Of a stretch of 64,000 nucleotides of DNA, positions 54,901-64,000 are shown in pieces. The position numbers and the translations under genes were made by a program. The stretch is from Roseiterribacter gracilis (GTDB lineage Bacteria > Pseudomonadota > Alphaproteobacteria > BOG-932 > Roseiterribacteraceae). The DNA lies in NCBI GenBank assembly GCA_018332375.1, contig BOPV01000001.1, forward strand, positions 2,108,001 to 2,172,000, in the 5' to 3' direction. Under the pieces are notes generated by a model. That model made no database searches and was not told the DNA's origin. It worked only from the letters and a program-made list of their open reading frames with translations. Positions within the stretch are counted from its first letter, which is position 1; every line of letters starts with the position of its first letter.

Positions 54901-55004
54901 GTTGCGATCGGCGTCGATCGCGTCGTCGTGACCTGGGTTTCGGCAGCGGCATCGACCGACACCAGCGAAAGCAGCGCTACGACGGCGCACGCGGTTTTGC
55001 TCAT
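51951..55004 (-). CDS. autotransporter with C-terminal beta-barrel
   Basis: About 1017 residues. Sec signal (TACAVVALLSLVSVDAAAE), a long passenger of Gly/Asn/Thr-rich beta-helix repeats (for example NEGTIKI, NNGSITI, NSGTISA), then a conserved autochaperone/linker (DTLNLNAGTLKGGVAFGNGADTLNI) and a roughly 280-residue beta-barrel ending in FVARMRF, whose final Phe is the BAM recognition residue. The passenger has no enzyme motif and is probably a surface adhesin. ATG 55004 chosen; 55067 would lengthen the signal. Followed by the in-frame repeat and a terminator. Confidence 0.88.
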   Translation of the reverse strand: MSKTACAVVALLSLVSVDAAAETQVTTTRSTPIATSTANNGARDDVRVTSAGTLQTSGAGAAATLDSNNQIVNEGTIKILDANDAVGIAVRGGNTGTVTNNGSITISDTTPATTIPLTNGERRFGIQVTGPNPFFGSITQGTGNITVIGNNSAGISLETRLEGFIALGGSTQITGNNSVGLRTRGVVVGDVTVSGTIIAKGQNASAASFEQSILGRLTLQNSMTATGYLNTVRPTDAAALAALGPNDLLQGGPVVRVAGDVGNGIIVDTSGALTSSGSAPALLIGGSANSRLGIAGADTDNAALLVRGALASDGIYNNITATALQIGGQGGTVTLDGGIRNTGQINANAYAANSTALRAAAGAIVPALRNEGSIQANGIAESAITVSAVRIEQGATLNSIANSGTISASVNGTSGTHTPVAGAAVAIQDLSGTLTAIGNQGRIVTAVNPGTAGEATVGSRTAIDVRANTSGVTFNQTQIAGSTTAPSVIGDVLFGSGNDTLNLNAGTLKGGVAFGNGADTLNINNGAVLTGSVTDTDGRVVVGVANGKLVQTGFGQLNVSSLNVGAQGQVVLAVDPATGRFGSIASSGGVNLVQGSRLGLDIQSKLTAPLALTLITAPSAQLQSQVTLGDVPYFYNATLVQSAAAGTIGVQVRRRTAAEAGITVGAQAYDAIFQQHDKDVQLGQAFSRAVNQASFKTLYERMLPAFAGGQFYTLSQGVDALVRAQGEDALNLRPARDGFWVQPFGFGATRERDQAPAFRGGGYGLAIGWEKPNTSIGTYGFSLSSLRSWVDDKDSDPDNRTVSNSYLLGAYWQESGNGINVSASVNGGYVNSGSTRKLTSTDANDASFTRNAEARWGGLLGSVRAALSYKADLWGSFYARPKVAASYLILQENEHAERGTSDGFNLQVGSRNSTQGAIEGTVAFGAALGSGAFKWRPEVEVGYRQLFGDGAASTTAQFLSGGPSFTLDPQKLQGGAPLARIALRGGDRIADIGLELGGEDRSGYRAYDGRFVARMRF

Positions 55005-55412
55005 TCCTGCTGTCGTGGGCGCGGCGCCTCGAAACGGCCAGCGATGTTGCGCAACGGCACGTTTCATTGTGACGGAGGGCAAGCGGCAGACGCGGGGGGA
55101 GTTCAGCATGGTGGCCTACGTACTCGCACACGTGGACGACGAACGGCAACGGGGCACCGGGCCCAAGAGCCCTGTTCGGCTCCGCTCGCACGAAGATCAC
55201 ATGCGCGTCGCCGTTGCGGCCTCGTCGACCCGCTGCAAGCCCGGGCGGCAGGTCCGTCGCTCTACGTGGGATTTTTACCCACGTCAAGTTCTTGGTCGAG
55301 CTGGGTGCCAGCTAGCTGGAGCGTAGGATCCGTTACCAAGTCAGCCTCGCGGTGCCGACGCTTCGCACTAGGATCCGGCCATCAAATTCGAGTCCAGGTG
55401 AGGAACGAACAA
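55005..55412. promoter_or_regulatory. 408-base divergent intergenic region with perfect dyad
   Basis: No convincing gene; an alternative ATG for the autotransporter lies at 55067. It holds the promoters of the autotransporter (leftward) and the Spy-like gene (rightward). The clearest element is ACGTGGG-ATTTTTA-CCCACGT at 55264-55284, a perfect 7-bp dyad with a 7-base spacer, about 130 bases before the Spy ATG; its size fits a dimeric regulator site. No two-component genes are beside it. Confidence 0.45.
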
Positions 55413-55964
55413 ATGAAGCGCGTTGTGTTGGCGGGTCTCGCCGCCTTGTTTGCCGGCGGCATGTCGATCGCCTTGCACGCCTGGTCGCAGACCGCGCCCG
55501 GCGGACCCGCCGGTGGCCCGGCCGCGCCCGGTGCGCATGCGCAGATGGCGCATCATCGCGGTCCGATGCCGCTTCCGAGCGAGCGGGTCGAACCGATGCT
55601 GGCCTTCGCCAAGGCGTCGCTGAAGATCACAGCAGCGCAGGAATCGGCGTGGAACGCAGTTGCCGACGTGGTGCGCAAGCACGCCAAGGCGCGTGACGAA
55701 GACGTCAAGAAGATGCGCGCCAAATTCGATGCCGCGCGCGATGCCAAGACGCCGCCGACTCCGCCAAACGGCATCGAAATGTTGCAACAGCAGCAGCAGC
55801 GCCTGACCCAGCGCGCCAAAGATCTGGACGAGCTGCTGACTGCAGCCAAGCCGCTCTACGCATCGCTCAGCGACGACCAGAAGAAAGCAGCCGATCGCCT
55901 ACTGCATCACGCGCGCGGCGGCATGGGTGGCCGCGGCGGTCCGCACATGATGGGACCGCACTGA
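55413..55964 (+). CDS. Spy/CpxP-family periplasmic chaperone-like protein
   Basis: A 183-residue protein: Sec signal (KRVVLAGLAALFAGGMSIALHA), a Pro/Gly-rich lead, then an all-helical domain with the family pattern ALKITAAQESAWNAV and YASLSDDQKKAADRLL (LTxxQ-type repeats) and a His/Gly/Met-rich C-terminus (RGGPHMMGPH) that could bind metal. Family members guard periplasmic proteins against envelope stress. GAGGAA precedes the ATG. Ends 5 bases before a strong bidirectional terminator. Confidence 0.87.
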   Translation: MKRVVLAGLAALFAGGMSIALHAWSQTAPGGPAGGPAAPGAHAQMAHHRGPMPLPSERVEPMLAFAKASLKITAAQESAWNAVADVVRKHAKARDEDVKKMRAKFDAARDAKTPPTPPNGIEMLQQQQQRLTQRAKDLDELLTAAKPLYASLSDDQKKAADRLLHHARGGMGGRGGPHMMGPH

Positions 55965-55968
55965 ACAA

Positions 55969-56002
55969 AAAAGGGCCGCTGCAGCGATGCAGCGGCCCTT
56001 TT
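55969..56002. terminator. bidirectional rho-independent terminator
   Basis: AAAAGGGCCGCTGCA (55969-55983) and 55988-56002 form a perfect 15-bp stem with a GCGA loop. T-runs occur on both strands, and the hairpin lies between the convergent stops of the Spy-like gene and the small membrane protein, so it serves both. Confidence 0.9.
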
Positions 56003-56006
56003 GCTT

Positions 56007-56390
56007 TTAGGCGCGCGATGACTTGGTGCGGAACACCAGCAGCGCGAACATGAGCATGCTGCACAGAGTCAGCATCGCGCCGAACGGAACCATTGCCCGG
56101 CCCAGCTCGAAATTGCCCATCGCCATCATCCAGAGGCTGGCGATCATCACGACGACGCCGATCACGGCGACGACAAATTGCGCACCCGCCAACTTGCCGG
56201 TGGCCATCGCCGGATGCGCGCGCAGATACAGGCCGTAGAGCATCAGCGACACCCAACCGAGCAGGTTGAGATGCGCGTGTGCATCGCGTGCGGAATGATC
56301 CTCGGTCACGCCCATGAAGATGCCCATCACCATGCCGGTGAGTGCGCACAACACCGCGGCGCGGAAATGCAATCCAGCAACGTCTTTCAT
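56007..56390 (-). CDS. four-helix membrane protein with His-rich motif (heme-copper oxidase-like)
   Basis: A 127-residue protein with four helices. The first cytoplasmic-membrane turn holds SARDAHAHLNLLGWVSLMLYGLYLRAHPA, where the His pattern and following NLLGW resemble subunit I of cbb3/nitric-oxide-reductase-type oxidases. Too small to be a full oxidase; could be a heme or copper protein. AAGGGAGA before the ATG at 56390. Same strand as the efflux genes but 91 bases separate it from the next stop. Confidence 0.6.
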   Translation of the reverse strand: MKDVAGLHFRAAVLCALTGMVMGIFMGVTEDHSARDAHAHLNLLGWVSLMLYGLYLRAHPAMATGKLAGAQFVVAVIGVVVMIASLWMMAMGNFELGRAMVPFGAMLTLCSMLMFALLVFRTKSSRA

Positions 56391-56481
56391 GGAACCGTCT
56401 CCCTTATCGTGCGGCCGTAAGGACCGTGCGACGCCGGGATAAGAAGTCGCGAGCGACGCAGCAAGCGTCGCGTGCGGCTCG

Positions 56482-57942
56482 CTATTTACGGGCTGAAGCG
56501 TCGGTCTTTGCAGCAGGCTGCACCACAGCACCGGCCGAGGTGCCGTCCCAGCCGCCGCCCAGCGCCTGGATCAACACGACCGCAGCCAGCAACTGATTCT
56601 GCCGCACCGTGATCGAAGATTGTTCGGCTTGCAGCGCCTGCGCCTGTGCTTGCACCACGCTAGTATAGGCGACGCGGCCAGCCCGGTATTGATCGATGAT
56701 CGATTGTTCGGCACTGCGCGCAGCGCGCAACGCAATTGCCTGCGCTTCGCCCTGGCGTTTCAGCGTATCCAGCGCGACGAGCTGATCTTCGACTTGCGCC
56801 AACGCGCCCAGCACGGTCAGGCGATATTGCGCGACCGTACCGTCATAGGCGGCACGTGCCTGGTCGATACGCGCCGAGCGCGCACCGGCATCAAAGATCG
56901 TTTCGGCGACGCTGGCGCCTGCCGACCACGCCACGTTCGATGCGCGGAACAGCTTGCTGATCGGCGAACCGCTGACGCCGTAGGAACCCGACAGCGACAG
57001 GTCGGGAAACCACGCCGCAATCGCAACGCCGATTTCTGCGTTGGCCGACGCAACGCGTCGTTCTGCCGACGCAACATCGGGCCGGCGTTCGAGCAGGGTC
57101 GACGGCAGTGCCATCGGGATCGGCGGCATGCGCAACGTCATCGTCGTCGGTTTCAACGTGAAATCAGCCGGCGCGGTCCCGACCAACACCGCGATCGCAT
57201 GTTCGAGTTGGGCGCGCGAACGTTGGTTGGCGATTGCCTGGGCCTGGGTCTGCGCCAGTTGCGTTTCGGCCTGGTCGACGTCCGAACGCGCGACGAGGCC
57301 GACATTGTATTGGTTCTGCGTGATCTGCAGCGAGCGCGCATAGGCTTCGACCGTCGTGTCGAGCAGGCGCTGGAATTCGTCCTGAAAGCGCAGCTGCACA
57401 TAGGCGCTGGCCAGCTGCGCCTGCAGCGACAGGCGCGCATTGGCGAGATCGGCGGCGCTGGCGAGCGCGCTTTCGTCCTGCGCTTCGATCGAGCGGCGGA
57501 TACGACCCCACAGATCGATATCCCAGTTCGCCGTCGCGTTGGCACGGTACGAGGTGCGCGCCGTGCTGTTCGACGGTGCGCCGGTCGGTGCGCTGTTGGC
57601 AGTGCCGCTGCGCGTGGCGTCGAAGCTTGCGCCGACGGTTGGGAAAAGTTGCGATTGCGCCTGATCGGTCAGCGCGGTCGCCTGCCGGTAATTCGCTTCC
57701 GCGACGCGCAACGACTGGTTCGTCTGCAGCAACCGATCTTGCAGATTGTCGAGCGTCGGATCGTTGAAATCCTGCCACCAGGCACCGCGCGGCGCGGCGT
57801 CGTTCGGGGCCGCAACTTTCCATCCCGCTTGTTCTTTGAACGACGCAGGAATGTCGGTCGTCGGCCGCACATAGTCGGGACCGACGGCGCAGCTCGACAG
57901 CAACCCGATCAGCAGCGCGGCATACGCGCCCCTCTTCGTCAT
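56482..57942 (-). CDS. outer-membrane efflux lipoprotein (NodT/OprM family)
   Basis: About 486 residues. A lipoprotein signal with lipobox LLSSC (AALLIGLLSSCAVGPDYVRP) then the double OEP domain of TolC-like channels (LDNLQDRLLQTNQSLRVAEANYRQA, LARSDVDQAETQLAQTQAQAI). Forms the outer-membrane exit for the RND pumps downstream in transcription order upstream on the map. The start ATG at 57942 lies within an inverted repeat (see below); the frame open beyond it encodes the repeat-derived peptide WIPAFAGMT and is rejected. Confidence 0.9.
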   Translation of the reverse strand: MTKRGAYAALLIGLLSSCAVGPDYVRPTTDIPASFKEQAGWKVAAPNDAAPRGAWWQDFNDPTLDNLQDRLLQTNQSLRVAEANYRQATALTDQAQSQLFPTVGASFDATRSGTANSAPTGAPSNSTARTSYRANATANWDIDLWGRIRRSIEAQDESALASAADLANARLSLQAQLASAYVQLRFQDEFQRLLDTTVEAYARSLQITQNQYNVGLVARSDVDQAETQLAQTQAQAIANQRSRAQLEHAIAVLVGTAPADFTLKPTTMTLRMPPIPMALPSTLLERRPDVASAERRVASANAEIGVAIAAWFPDLSLSGSYGVSGSPISKLFRASNVAWSAGASVAETIFDAGARSARIDQARAAYDGTVAQYRLTVLGALAQVEDQLVALDTLKRQGEAQAIALRAARSAEQSIIDQYRAGRVAYTSVVQAQAQALQAEQSSITVRQNQLLAAVVLIQALGGGWDGTSAGAVVQPAAKTDASARK

Positions 57943-58046
57943 CCCTGCGAAAGCAGGGATCCATTGGGCCGAGGTCGTGAGGTCCGTCGTCATTCTTGTT
58001 CTTCCGAGCCTGCGCATGAATGGATCCCCGCCTTCGCGGGGATGAC
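57938..58046. repeat. inverted repeat pair (REP/BIME-like) between pump and channel genes
   Basis: Arms 57938-57965 (GTCATCCCTGCGAAAGCAGG...) and 58019-58046 are 28-base inverted copies, 3 mismatches at most, each itself a hairpin (CCCTGC/GCAGGG, CCCCGC/GCGGGG). The sequence type is a widespread extragenic palindrome in proteobacteria. The left arm supplies the probable start codon of the outer-membrane factor. Confidence 0.8.
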
Positions 58047-58060
58047 GTGGTTGTTGTTGA

Positions 58061-61000
58061 TCATTCCGCCGGCACCAGCGCGGGGTCGATCGCCCGGTCC
58101 TTTTTGCGGCGCTTGTCGAGCGCGAGATAAATCACCGGCGTCGTGAACAGCGTCAGGAGCTGACTCAGCAACAAGCCGCCGAAGATCGAAATGCCCAGCG
58201 GCTGGCGCAGCTCGGCGCCGTCGCCGGATCCCAGCGCCAACGGCAACGCACCCAGCATCGCCGCCGCCGTCGTCATCATGATCGGGCGGAAGCGCAGCAT
58301 GCAGGCTTCGTGGATCGCCGACATGCTGTCGAGTCCGCGCGTGCGCTCGGCGTCGAGCGCGAAGTCGATCATCATGATCGCGTTTTTCTTCACGATGCCG
58401 ATCAGCAGAATGACGCCGATGGTCGAGATCAGGCCGAACTCGGTGTTGAACACCAGCAACGCCAACAGCGCGCCGATGCCGGCCGACGGCAAGGTCGACA
58501 GCACCGTCAGCGGGTGTACGTAGCTCTCATACAGAATACCCAGCACGATATAGACCGCGAGCAAGGTCGCGAGCAGCAGGATCGGCGTGCTGCCGGCGCT
58601 CTGCTGGAACTGGCGCGCGCTGCCGGCGAACTCACCCACGATCGTGGTCGGCATCTTGATGCGCGCCTCGGCCGCTTTGATTGCTTCGGTCGCCAGGCTC
58701 AGCGACACACCGGTTGCGGTGTTGAACGAGATCGTCGTCGCCGCGTAGGTGCCCTGGTGATTGACCGCCAACGGCGTCGTGCCGGGTCCCCACGTCGCGA
58801 TTGCCGACAGTGGGACCATGCGCGAATTCGACGTCGACACCGCCGAACCCGTATTGCTGCCGGCGCCCGCCGTTGCACCGATCTTGTTCTGCGCTGCGTT
58901 GCGCACGCTGATACTGTCGGTGGCGTTGGCTGCGTTCGCGCCCGTCGTCGCGGTGCCGCCGGTGCCGCTCGATTGCGTGCTGAACGTGCCGGCCAGCGCG
59001 TTGGTCGCCTGGCTGCCGCGTGCGGTCGCGCCCGATGCAGGGATGTAGACTTCGCCAAGCGTCTCGGGGCTCTGCCAGAAACGCGGATCGACCTCCATCA
59101 CGACTTTGTATTGGTTGACCGCGTTGAAAATGGTCGAGACCTGGCGCTGGCCGAACGCGTCGTAGAGCGCGTTGTCGACCTGGTTGGTCGCGATGCCGAG
59201 ACGCGAGGCGGTTTCGCGGTCGATGCGCAGCGCGATCTCCAACCCTTTGTCGTTCTGGTCGGAGTCGACGTCGGTCAGTTCGGGCGTGTTCGCCTGCAGC
59301 TCTTCTTTGAGCGCCGTGCCCCATTTGCGCAGCTCGTTCAGGTCGTCGCCGAGCAGCGTGTATTGATAGCTGCCGCCGCTGCCTTGCCGTCCGCCGCCGC
59401 CTGGAATGTCGCCGACCATGCCAAGAAAGGCCTGCGCGCCCGGCACCGACGACATTTTTGGCCGCAGCCGGTTCATCACGTCGTCGGTCGTGTCGCGCTG
59501 GTTGCGCGGCTTCAGCTGCACGAACATGTTGCCGCTATTGGCGCCGCCGCGACCGCCGCCGGTGAAACCGATCACCGTCTCCACCGCCGGGTCTTTCAGC
59601 AGAATGTCCTGAAAGTCGCTGATCTTCTTCTGCATCGACTGGAACGAGATGCTCTGGTCGCCGCGCAGACCCGCGAACAACAAGCCGGTGTCCTGCTGCG
59701 GGAAGAAGCCTTTCGGGATCATGATGTAGAGATAGACGTTGAGCACGATGGTGATCAGCAGGATCAGCAGCACCAGCCGCCCGTTCCGCAGCGACCACGT
59801 CAAGCCCAGTTCGTACTTGCGCGTCAGCCACGCAAAGCCGCGCTCGAACCGGTCGAGCTGGCGCGAGAGGAAGCCGGAAAAGGCGCCGGTCTTCTTCTTC
59901 GCCTGATGCCGGTGATCGTGCAGCAACAAGGCGCACATCATCGGCGTCGTGGTCAACGACACGACCATCGACACCAGGATCGAGGTCGTCAGCACGACCG
60001 CGAATTCGCGGAAGAACCGTCCGACAATGCCGCCCATCAACAGGATCGGCATGAAGACCGCGACGAGCGAGATGCTCATCGACAAAACCGTGAAGCCGAC
60101 TTCTTTGGCGCCCAGCAAGGCAGCGCGATAGCGCGCCATGCCGGCTTCGATGTGCCGCTTGGTGTTTTCCAGCACCACGATCGCATCGTCGACGACGAAG
60201 CCGGTCGCAACCGTCAGCGCCATCAACGACATGTTGTTCAGGCTGTAGCCGAACAAATACATGAACCCGAACGCGGTCACGAGCGAGACCGGCACCGCGA
60301 CCGCGGGGATCAAGGTCGCGCGTCCGTCGCGCAAGAAGATGAAGACGACGCCGATCACCAGAATGATCGAGATCACCAAGGTGCGTTCGACTTCGATCAG
60401 CGAACGGCGGATCGACACGGTGCGGTCGACGCCCATCTTCAATTCGATCTGCGGTGGGATCGACGCCTGCAATTCCGGGATCAGCGCTTTCACCTGATCG
60501 ACCAGATCGATGATGTTGGCGCCCGGCTGGCGCCGCACCTGCACGATGATCGCGGGCTTGCCGTTGGTAAGTCCCTGGTTGCGCAGATCTTCGACCGAGT
60601 CGATGACCTCGGCGACGTCGCCCAGCCGCACCGCCGAACCGTTGCGATAGGCAATCACCAGCGGGCGATATTCGTCGGCGCTGCGCGCCTGGTCGTTGGT
60701 GTAGAGCTGGTAGCGCAGCTCGCCGACTTCGATCTGCCCTTTCGGCGCGTTGGCGTTGGCGCTCGACAAGGCCGCGCGTACGTCGCTGAGACCGATACCG
60801 TATTTCCACAGCGCCTTGGGATTCAGCTCGACACGCACGGCAGGATTCGAGCTGCCGCTGATCAGCACCTGCCCGACGCCGGGCAACTGGCTGATCTTCT
60901 GCTGCAGCACGATCGACGCCGCGTCGAAAATCTGCCCCGGCGACAGCGTCTCCGACTGCATCGTCAGCATGATGACGGGCTGGTCGGACGGATTGAACTT

Positions 61001-61390
61001 GCGATAGGTCGGGTTCGACCGCAGCGACGACGGCAGGTCGGCGCGCGACGCGTTGATCGCCGCCTGGACGTCGCGCGCAGCGCCGTCGATGTCGCGGTTG
61101 AGTCCGAACTGCAGCACGATCTGCGTGCTGCCGACCGAACTGCTCGACGTCATTTCGGTGACGTCCGCGATCTGGCCCAGCCGGCGTTCGAGCGGCGTCG
61201 CGACCGACGTCGCCATATCTTCGGGGCTGGCGCCGGCCATGTTGGCCTGCACCGCGATGGTCGGAATGTCGATCTGCGGCAGCGGCGCAACCGGCAGCAG
61301 GAAATAGGCGACGAAACCGGCGAGAAAAATCCCGATCGTCAGCAGCGTCGTCGCAACCGGACGCCGGATGAACGGTTCGGAGATGTTCAC
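58061..61390 (-). CDS. RND efflux pump subunit (MdtC/MuxC-like) with low-complexity insert
   Basis: A 1109-residue RND transporter: twelve helices in two halves, proton-relay helix [13 protein letters not shown] in the first half, second-half [17 protein letters not shown]. Segments [19 protein letters not shown] and [12 protein letters not shown] are standard. An Ala/Gly/Thr/Ser-rich insert of about 70 residues (about 786-856) interrupts the porter domain just before [10 protein letters not shown], where homologues have a short loop; this makes the protein longer than the usual 1020-1040. ATG overlaps the upstream pump stop (ATGA). Confidence 0.92.
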   Translation of the reverse strand: MNISEPFIRRPVATTLLTIGIFLAGFVAYFLLPVAPLPQIDIPTIAVQANMAGASPEDMATSVATPLERRLGQIADVTEMTSSSSVGSTQIVLQFGLNRDIDGAARDVQAAINASRADLPSSLRSNPTYRKFNPSDQPVIMLTMQSETLSPGQIFDAASIVLQQKISQLPGVGQVLISGSSNPAVRVELNPKALWKYGIGLSDVRAALSSANANAPKGQIEVGELRYQLYTNDQARSADEYRPLVIAYRNGSAVRLGDVAEVIDSVEDLRNQGLTNGKPAIIVQVRRQPGANIIDLVDQVKALIPELQASIPPQIELKMGVDRTVSIRRSLIEVERTLVISIILVIGVVFIFLRDGRATLIPAVAVPVSLVTAFGFMYLFGYSLNNMSLMALTVATGFVVDDAIVVLENTKRHIEAGMARYRAALLGAKEVGFTVLSMSISLVAVFMPILLMGGIVGRFFREFAVVLTTSILVSMVVSLTTTPMMCALLLHDHRHQAKKKTGAFSGFLSRQLDRFERGFAWLTRKYELGLTWSLRNGRLVLLILLITIVLNVYLYIMIPKGFFPQQDTGLLFAGLRGDQSISFQSMQKKISDFQDILLKDPAVETVIGFTGGGRGGANSGNMFVQLKPRNQRDTTDDVMNRLRPKMSSVPGAQAFLGMVGDIPGGGGRQGSGGSYQYTLLGDDLNELRKWGTALKEELQANTPELTDVDSDQNDKGLEIALRIDRETASRLGIATNQVDNALYDAFGQRQVSTIFNAVNQYKVVMEVDPRFWQSPETLGEVYIPASGATARGSQATNALAGTFSTQSSGTGGTATTGANAANATDSISVRNAAQNKIGATAGAGSNTGSAVSTSNSRMVPLSAIATWGPGTTPLAVNHQGTYAATTISFNTATGVSLSLATEAIKAAEARIKMPTTIVGEFAGSARQFQQSAGSTPILLLATLLAVYIVLGILYESYVHPLTVLSTLPSAGIGALLALLVFNTEFGLISTIGVILLIGIVKKNAIMMIDFALDAERTRGLDSMSAIHEACMLRFRPIMMTTAAAMLGALPLALGSGDGAELRQPLGISIFGGLLLSQLLTLFTTPVIYLALDKRRKKDRAIDPALVPAE

Positions 61391-64000
61391 ACCGTGACTC
61401 CGTCGCCTTCATCGTCGAGATCGACGACGCGTTCGTCGACGCGGCGCGCGATCCGGTCGAAGGCGAGATAGATGACCGGCGTGGTGAACAAGGTCAGCAA
61501 CTGCGAGACGATCAAGCCGCCGACGATGGTGATGCCCAGCGGATGGCGCAGCTCGGATCCGACGCCGGTGCCGATCATCAACGGTAGCGCGCCCAGCAAC
61601 GCCGCCATCGTCGTCATCAAAATCGGACGGAAGCGCAGCAGGCAGGCCTGGTGAATTGCTTCCAGCGGCGGCTTGCCCTCGTCGCGTTCGGCCGCCAGCG
61701 CGAAGTCGATCATCATGATCGCGTTCTTCTTCACGATGCCGATCAGCAGCACGATGCCGATGATGCCGATGATGCCGAGATCGTGGCCCGACACGATCAG
61801 CGCCAGCAGCGCGCCGATGCCCGCCGACGGCAGGGTCGACAGAATCGTGACCGGGTGGATGTAGCTCTCATAGAGAACGCCGAGCACGATATACATCGTC
61901 ACGATCGCAGCCAGGATCAGCAGCAAGGTGCTACCCAGCGACGACTGGAAGGCGAGCGCAGCGCCCTGGAAGCGCGTCTGCACCGACAGCGGCAATCCGA
62001 TTTCCAGCTCAGCCGCCTTGATCGCGTCGACCGCGGCGCCCAGCGACGCGCCGTTGCCGACGTTGAAGCTGATCGTTGCGGCCGGGAATTGCGACAGATG
62101 GTTGATCAGCAGCGGCGCCGCGCGCTGTTCGACCGTCGCGATCGCCGTCAGCGGCACTTGTCCGCCACCCGCGGTCGGAATGCGGATCTGCGCCAGCGAG
62201 TCGAGCGACGCTTGCAGATCGGGCGACCCTTCAAGGATCACGCGATACTGGGTCGACTGGGTGAAGATGGTCGAGATGATGCGCTGGCCGAACGAGTCGT
62301 ACAGCGCATTGTCGATCGTGGCCGGCGTCACGCCAAAGCGAGCCGCGGTGTCGCGATCGATCTTCACATAGGCCGACAGGCCGTTGGGCAACTGGTCGCT
62401 GGCGACGTCGGTCACTTCAGGATGGTTGTGCAGCGCTTCGACCAGCTTCGGCACCCAGACGTCGAGCAGCGCCGGGTCGGTCGTCTCGAGCACGAACTGG
62501 TACTGGGTCCGGCTGAACGTCGTGTCGATCGTCAGATCCTGCACCGGCTGCATCCACAGCGAGATGCCCGGCAGGTGCACCAGCCGGTTCTGCAGATTGC
62601 GGATCACCTGCACCGCGTTGTTCGAACGCGTCGCATGCGGCTTGAGGTTGATCAGGAAACGGCCGGTATTGAGCGTCGCGTTCGATCCATCGGTGCCGAT
62701 GAACGAGGTCAGGCTGTCGACGTCGGGATCCTGCAGCACCAGATCAGCGATCTGCTGCTGCCGCTCGCCCATCGCTTTGAACGAGATCGATTGCGGCCCT
62801 TCGCTGACGCCCTGAATCAGGCCCGTATCCTGGGTCGGGAAAAATCCTTTGGGCACGACGATGTAGAGCAGCGCGGTCAGCACCAACGTGCCGACTGCAA
62901 CCCACAAGGTCGTGCGCTGCCGCGCCAGCACGAAGATCAGCGCGCGGTCATACTGGCCGATCAGCCAATCGAACCGTTCGCGGCTCCAACGTGCGAAGCG
63001 GCCTTCCGTGTGCTCGCCCGGACGCTTGAGCAGCTTGGCGCACATCATCGGCACCAAGGTCAGCGACACGACCGCCGAGATCAGAATCGTCACCGCCAAG
63101 GTCACCGCGAATTCGCGGAACAGGCGGCCGACGACGTCGCCCATGAACAGCAACGGGATCAGCACCGCAATCAGCGACACGGTCAGCGACACGATGGTGA
63201 AGCCGATCTGCTTCGATCCTTTCAGCGCCGCATGCAGCGGATCTTCCCCTTCTTCGATATAGCGCGCGATGTTCTCGATCATCACGATCGCGTCGTCGAC
63301 GACGAAGCCGGTCGCAATCGTCAGCGCCATCAGCGACAGATTGTTCAGGCTGTAGCCGGCCATATACATGAACGCGAAAGTGCCGATGATCGACAACGGC
63401 ACCGACAGCGACGGAATGATCGTGGCGCGCGCATTGCCGAGAAAGGCGTAGATCACCGCCACCACCAGCAGCACAGCCAGACCGAGTTCGATCTCGACGT
63501 CGTTGACGCTGGCGCGAATGGTGATGGTGCGATCGGTGAGCACGCGCAATTCGATCGCGGCCGGCAGCGACGATTGCAGCGACGGCAGCAACTGGCGGAT
63601 GCGGTCGACCGTATCGATCACGTTGGCACCGGGCTGGCGCTGCACGTTCAGCACCACGGCCGGCGTACGATCGACCCAGGCCGCAAGCTTGGCGTTCTCG
63701 GCGCCGTCGATAATGTCGGCGACGTCGTCGAGACGAACCGGCGCGCCGTTTTTATAGGCGATGATCAGGTTCTGGTATTCGGCCGCCGACTTGAGCTGGT
63801 CGTTGGCGTTGATCGTGTACTGGCGCGACGGACCGTCGAAATTGCCTTTGGGCGAATTGACGTTGGCGCTGCCGATGATGGTGCGCAGATCGTCGATCGC
63901 CAGACCGTACGCGGCCAGCGCGCGCGGATCGGCCTGAATGCGCACGGCGGGACGCTGACCGCCCGAAATCGACACCAGGCCGACGCCCTGGATCTGCGAA
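61387..64000 (-). CDS. RND efflux pump subunit (MdtB/MuxB-like), 5' end outside window
   Basis: At least 871 residues are present; the frame is open through the right edge ([17 protein letters not shown] just inside), so the first 150-170 residues and the start lie beyond it. Proton-relay helix [27 protein letters not shown], and [22 protein letters not shown]. Two adjacent, coupled RND genes of this kind form the MdtBC-type heteromeric pump; a periplasmic adaptor gene would be expected just outside the window. Confidence 0.93.
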   Translation of the reverse strand, partial: SQIQGVGLVSISGGQRPAVRIQADPRALAAYGLAIDDLRTIIGSANVNSPKGNFDGPSRQYTINANDQLKSAAEYQNLIIAYKNGAPVRLDDVADIIDGAENAKLAAWVDRTPAVVLNVQRQPGANVIDTVDRIRQLLPSLQSSLPAAIELRVLTDRTITIRASVNDVEIELGLAVLLVVAVIYAFLGNARATIIPSLSVPLSIIGTFAFMYMAGYSLNNLSLMALTIATGFVVDDAIVMIENIARYIEEGEDPLHAALKGSKQIGFTIVSLTVSLIAVLIPLLFMGDVVGRLFREFAVTLAVTILISAVVSLTLVPMMCAKLLKRPGEHTEGRFARWSRERFDWLIGQYDRALIFVLARQRTTLWVAVGTLVLTALLYIVVPKGFFPTQDTGLIQGVSEGPQSISFKAMGERQQQIADLVLQDPDVDSLTSFIGTDGSNATLNTGRFLINLKPHATRSNNAVQVIRNLQNRLVHLPGISLWMQPVQDLTIDTTFSRTQYQFVLETTDPALLDVWVPKLVEALHNHPEVTDVASDQLPNGLSAYVKIDRDTAARFGVTPATIDNALYDSFGQRIISTIFTQSTQYRVILEGSPDLQASLDSLAQIRIPTAGGGQVPLTAIATVEQRAAPLLINHLSQFPAATISFNVGNGASLGAAVDAIKAAELEIGLPLSVQTRFQGAALAFQSSLGSTLLLILAAIVTMYIVLGVLYESYIHPVTILSTLPSAGIGALLALIVSGHDLGIIGIIGIVLLIGIVKKNAIMMIDFALAAERDEGKPPLEAIHQACLLRFRPILMTTMAALLGALPLMIGTGVGSELRHPLGITIVGGLIVSQLLTLFTTPVIYLAFDRIARRVDERVVDLDDEGDGVTV

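Noticed and set aside
52977..55964. 995-codon open frame on the plus strand over the autotransporter and joined to the Spy-like gene
   Set aside because: It is antisense to a gene with clear signal peptide and beta-barrel; the predicted protein is Arg/Asp/Ala-rich low complexity typical of high-GC shadow frames. Only the Spy part from 55413 is real.
57943..58017. Longer start of the outer-membrane factor (MRRLGRTRM... WIPAFAGMT)
   Set aside because: It is translated REP-like repeat; the lipobox distance from 57942 is normal.
58310..61471. 1053-codon open frame antisense to the MdtC-like pump
   Set aside because: RND protein on the other strand is unmistakable; the antisense product is His/Arg/Asp/Gln-rich and matches no family.

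Overview
This is a GC-rich (roughly 65% by eye), densely coded bacterial chromosome segment with no phage, IS element or CRISPR array. The gene complement points to an alphaproteobacterium: a CheB-CheR-PAS-HWE kinase fusion, a GcvA-type LysR regulator, an ABC1 kinase, an AlkK-like acyl-CoA ligase and many ATGA start/stop overlaps. This placement is an inference from gene families, since there is no rRNA in the window.

Layout. 1-8.4 kb: end of a PAP2 phosphatase, ABC1 kinase, methyltransferase, secreted protein, membrane histidine kinase, and a coupled GT4 glycosyltransferase-recQ pair. 8.5-13.3 kb: ABHD10-like hydrolase, then the giant CheB/CheR/PAS/HWE kinase translationally coupled to a single-domain response regulator. 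13.4-14.8 kb: an Ada-like repair protein without its AraC part, coupled to a 2OG-Fe(II) oxygenase. 14.9-20.6 kb: PEP-CTERM protein, thioredoxin-like protein, tRNA-Ser(GGA), structured repeats, GIY-YIG protein, and several small metabolic or stress genes. 20.8-27.8 kb: Tat-exported S41 peptidase, DUF2141 protein, then a four-gene coupled operon (two CrtI/CrtN-type desaturases, an acyltransferase, a CrtQ-like glycosyltransferase) that looks like a carotenoid glycolipid pathway. 27.8-37.8 kb: tag, a secreted RTX/DUF4214 metalloprotease-like protein, osmC-wrbA, an old-yellow-enzyme reductase, a serine hydrolase and a NatAB-like ABC exporter. 37.9-44.4 kb: acyl-CoA ligase, isocitrate-lyase-like enzyme, ogt plus Ada-AraC-AlkA, LysR and small membrane proteins. 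44.4-51.8 kb: four tandem paralogous PDZ-multiTM-GAF membrane proteins with no kinase domain, one operon. 51.9-64 kb: autotransporter, Spy-like chaperone, a small His-rich membrane protein, and an outer-membrane factor followed by two RND pumps (MdtC/MdtB type, the last running off the right edge).

How the genes work together. Five genes in two clusters plus tag form a distributed alkylation-repair set in which the usual Ada parts are shuffled between two proteins. The right end is an envelope-stress and efflux block; a Spy homologue next to an MdtBC-type pump recalls the E. coli BaeR regulon. The most unusual locus is the quadruplicated PDZ-7TM-GAF operon: its members keep the architecture of the sensory half of a membrane histidine kinase but have no recognisable output domain. 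A second oddity is the autotransporter gene, whose last five codons and stop are present three times in tandem and in frame.
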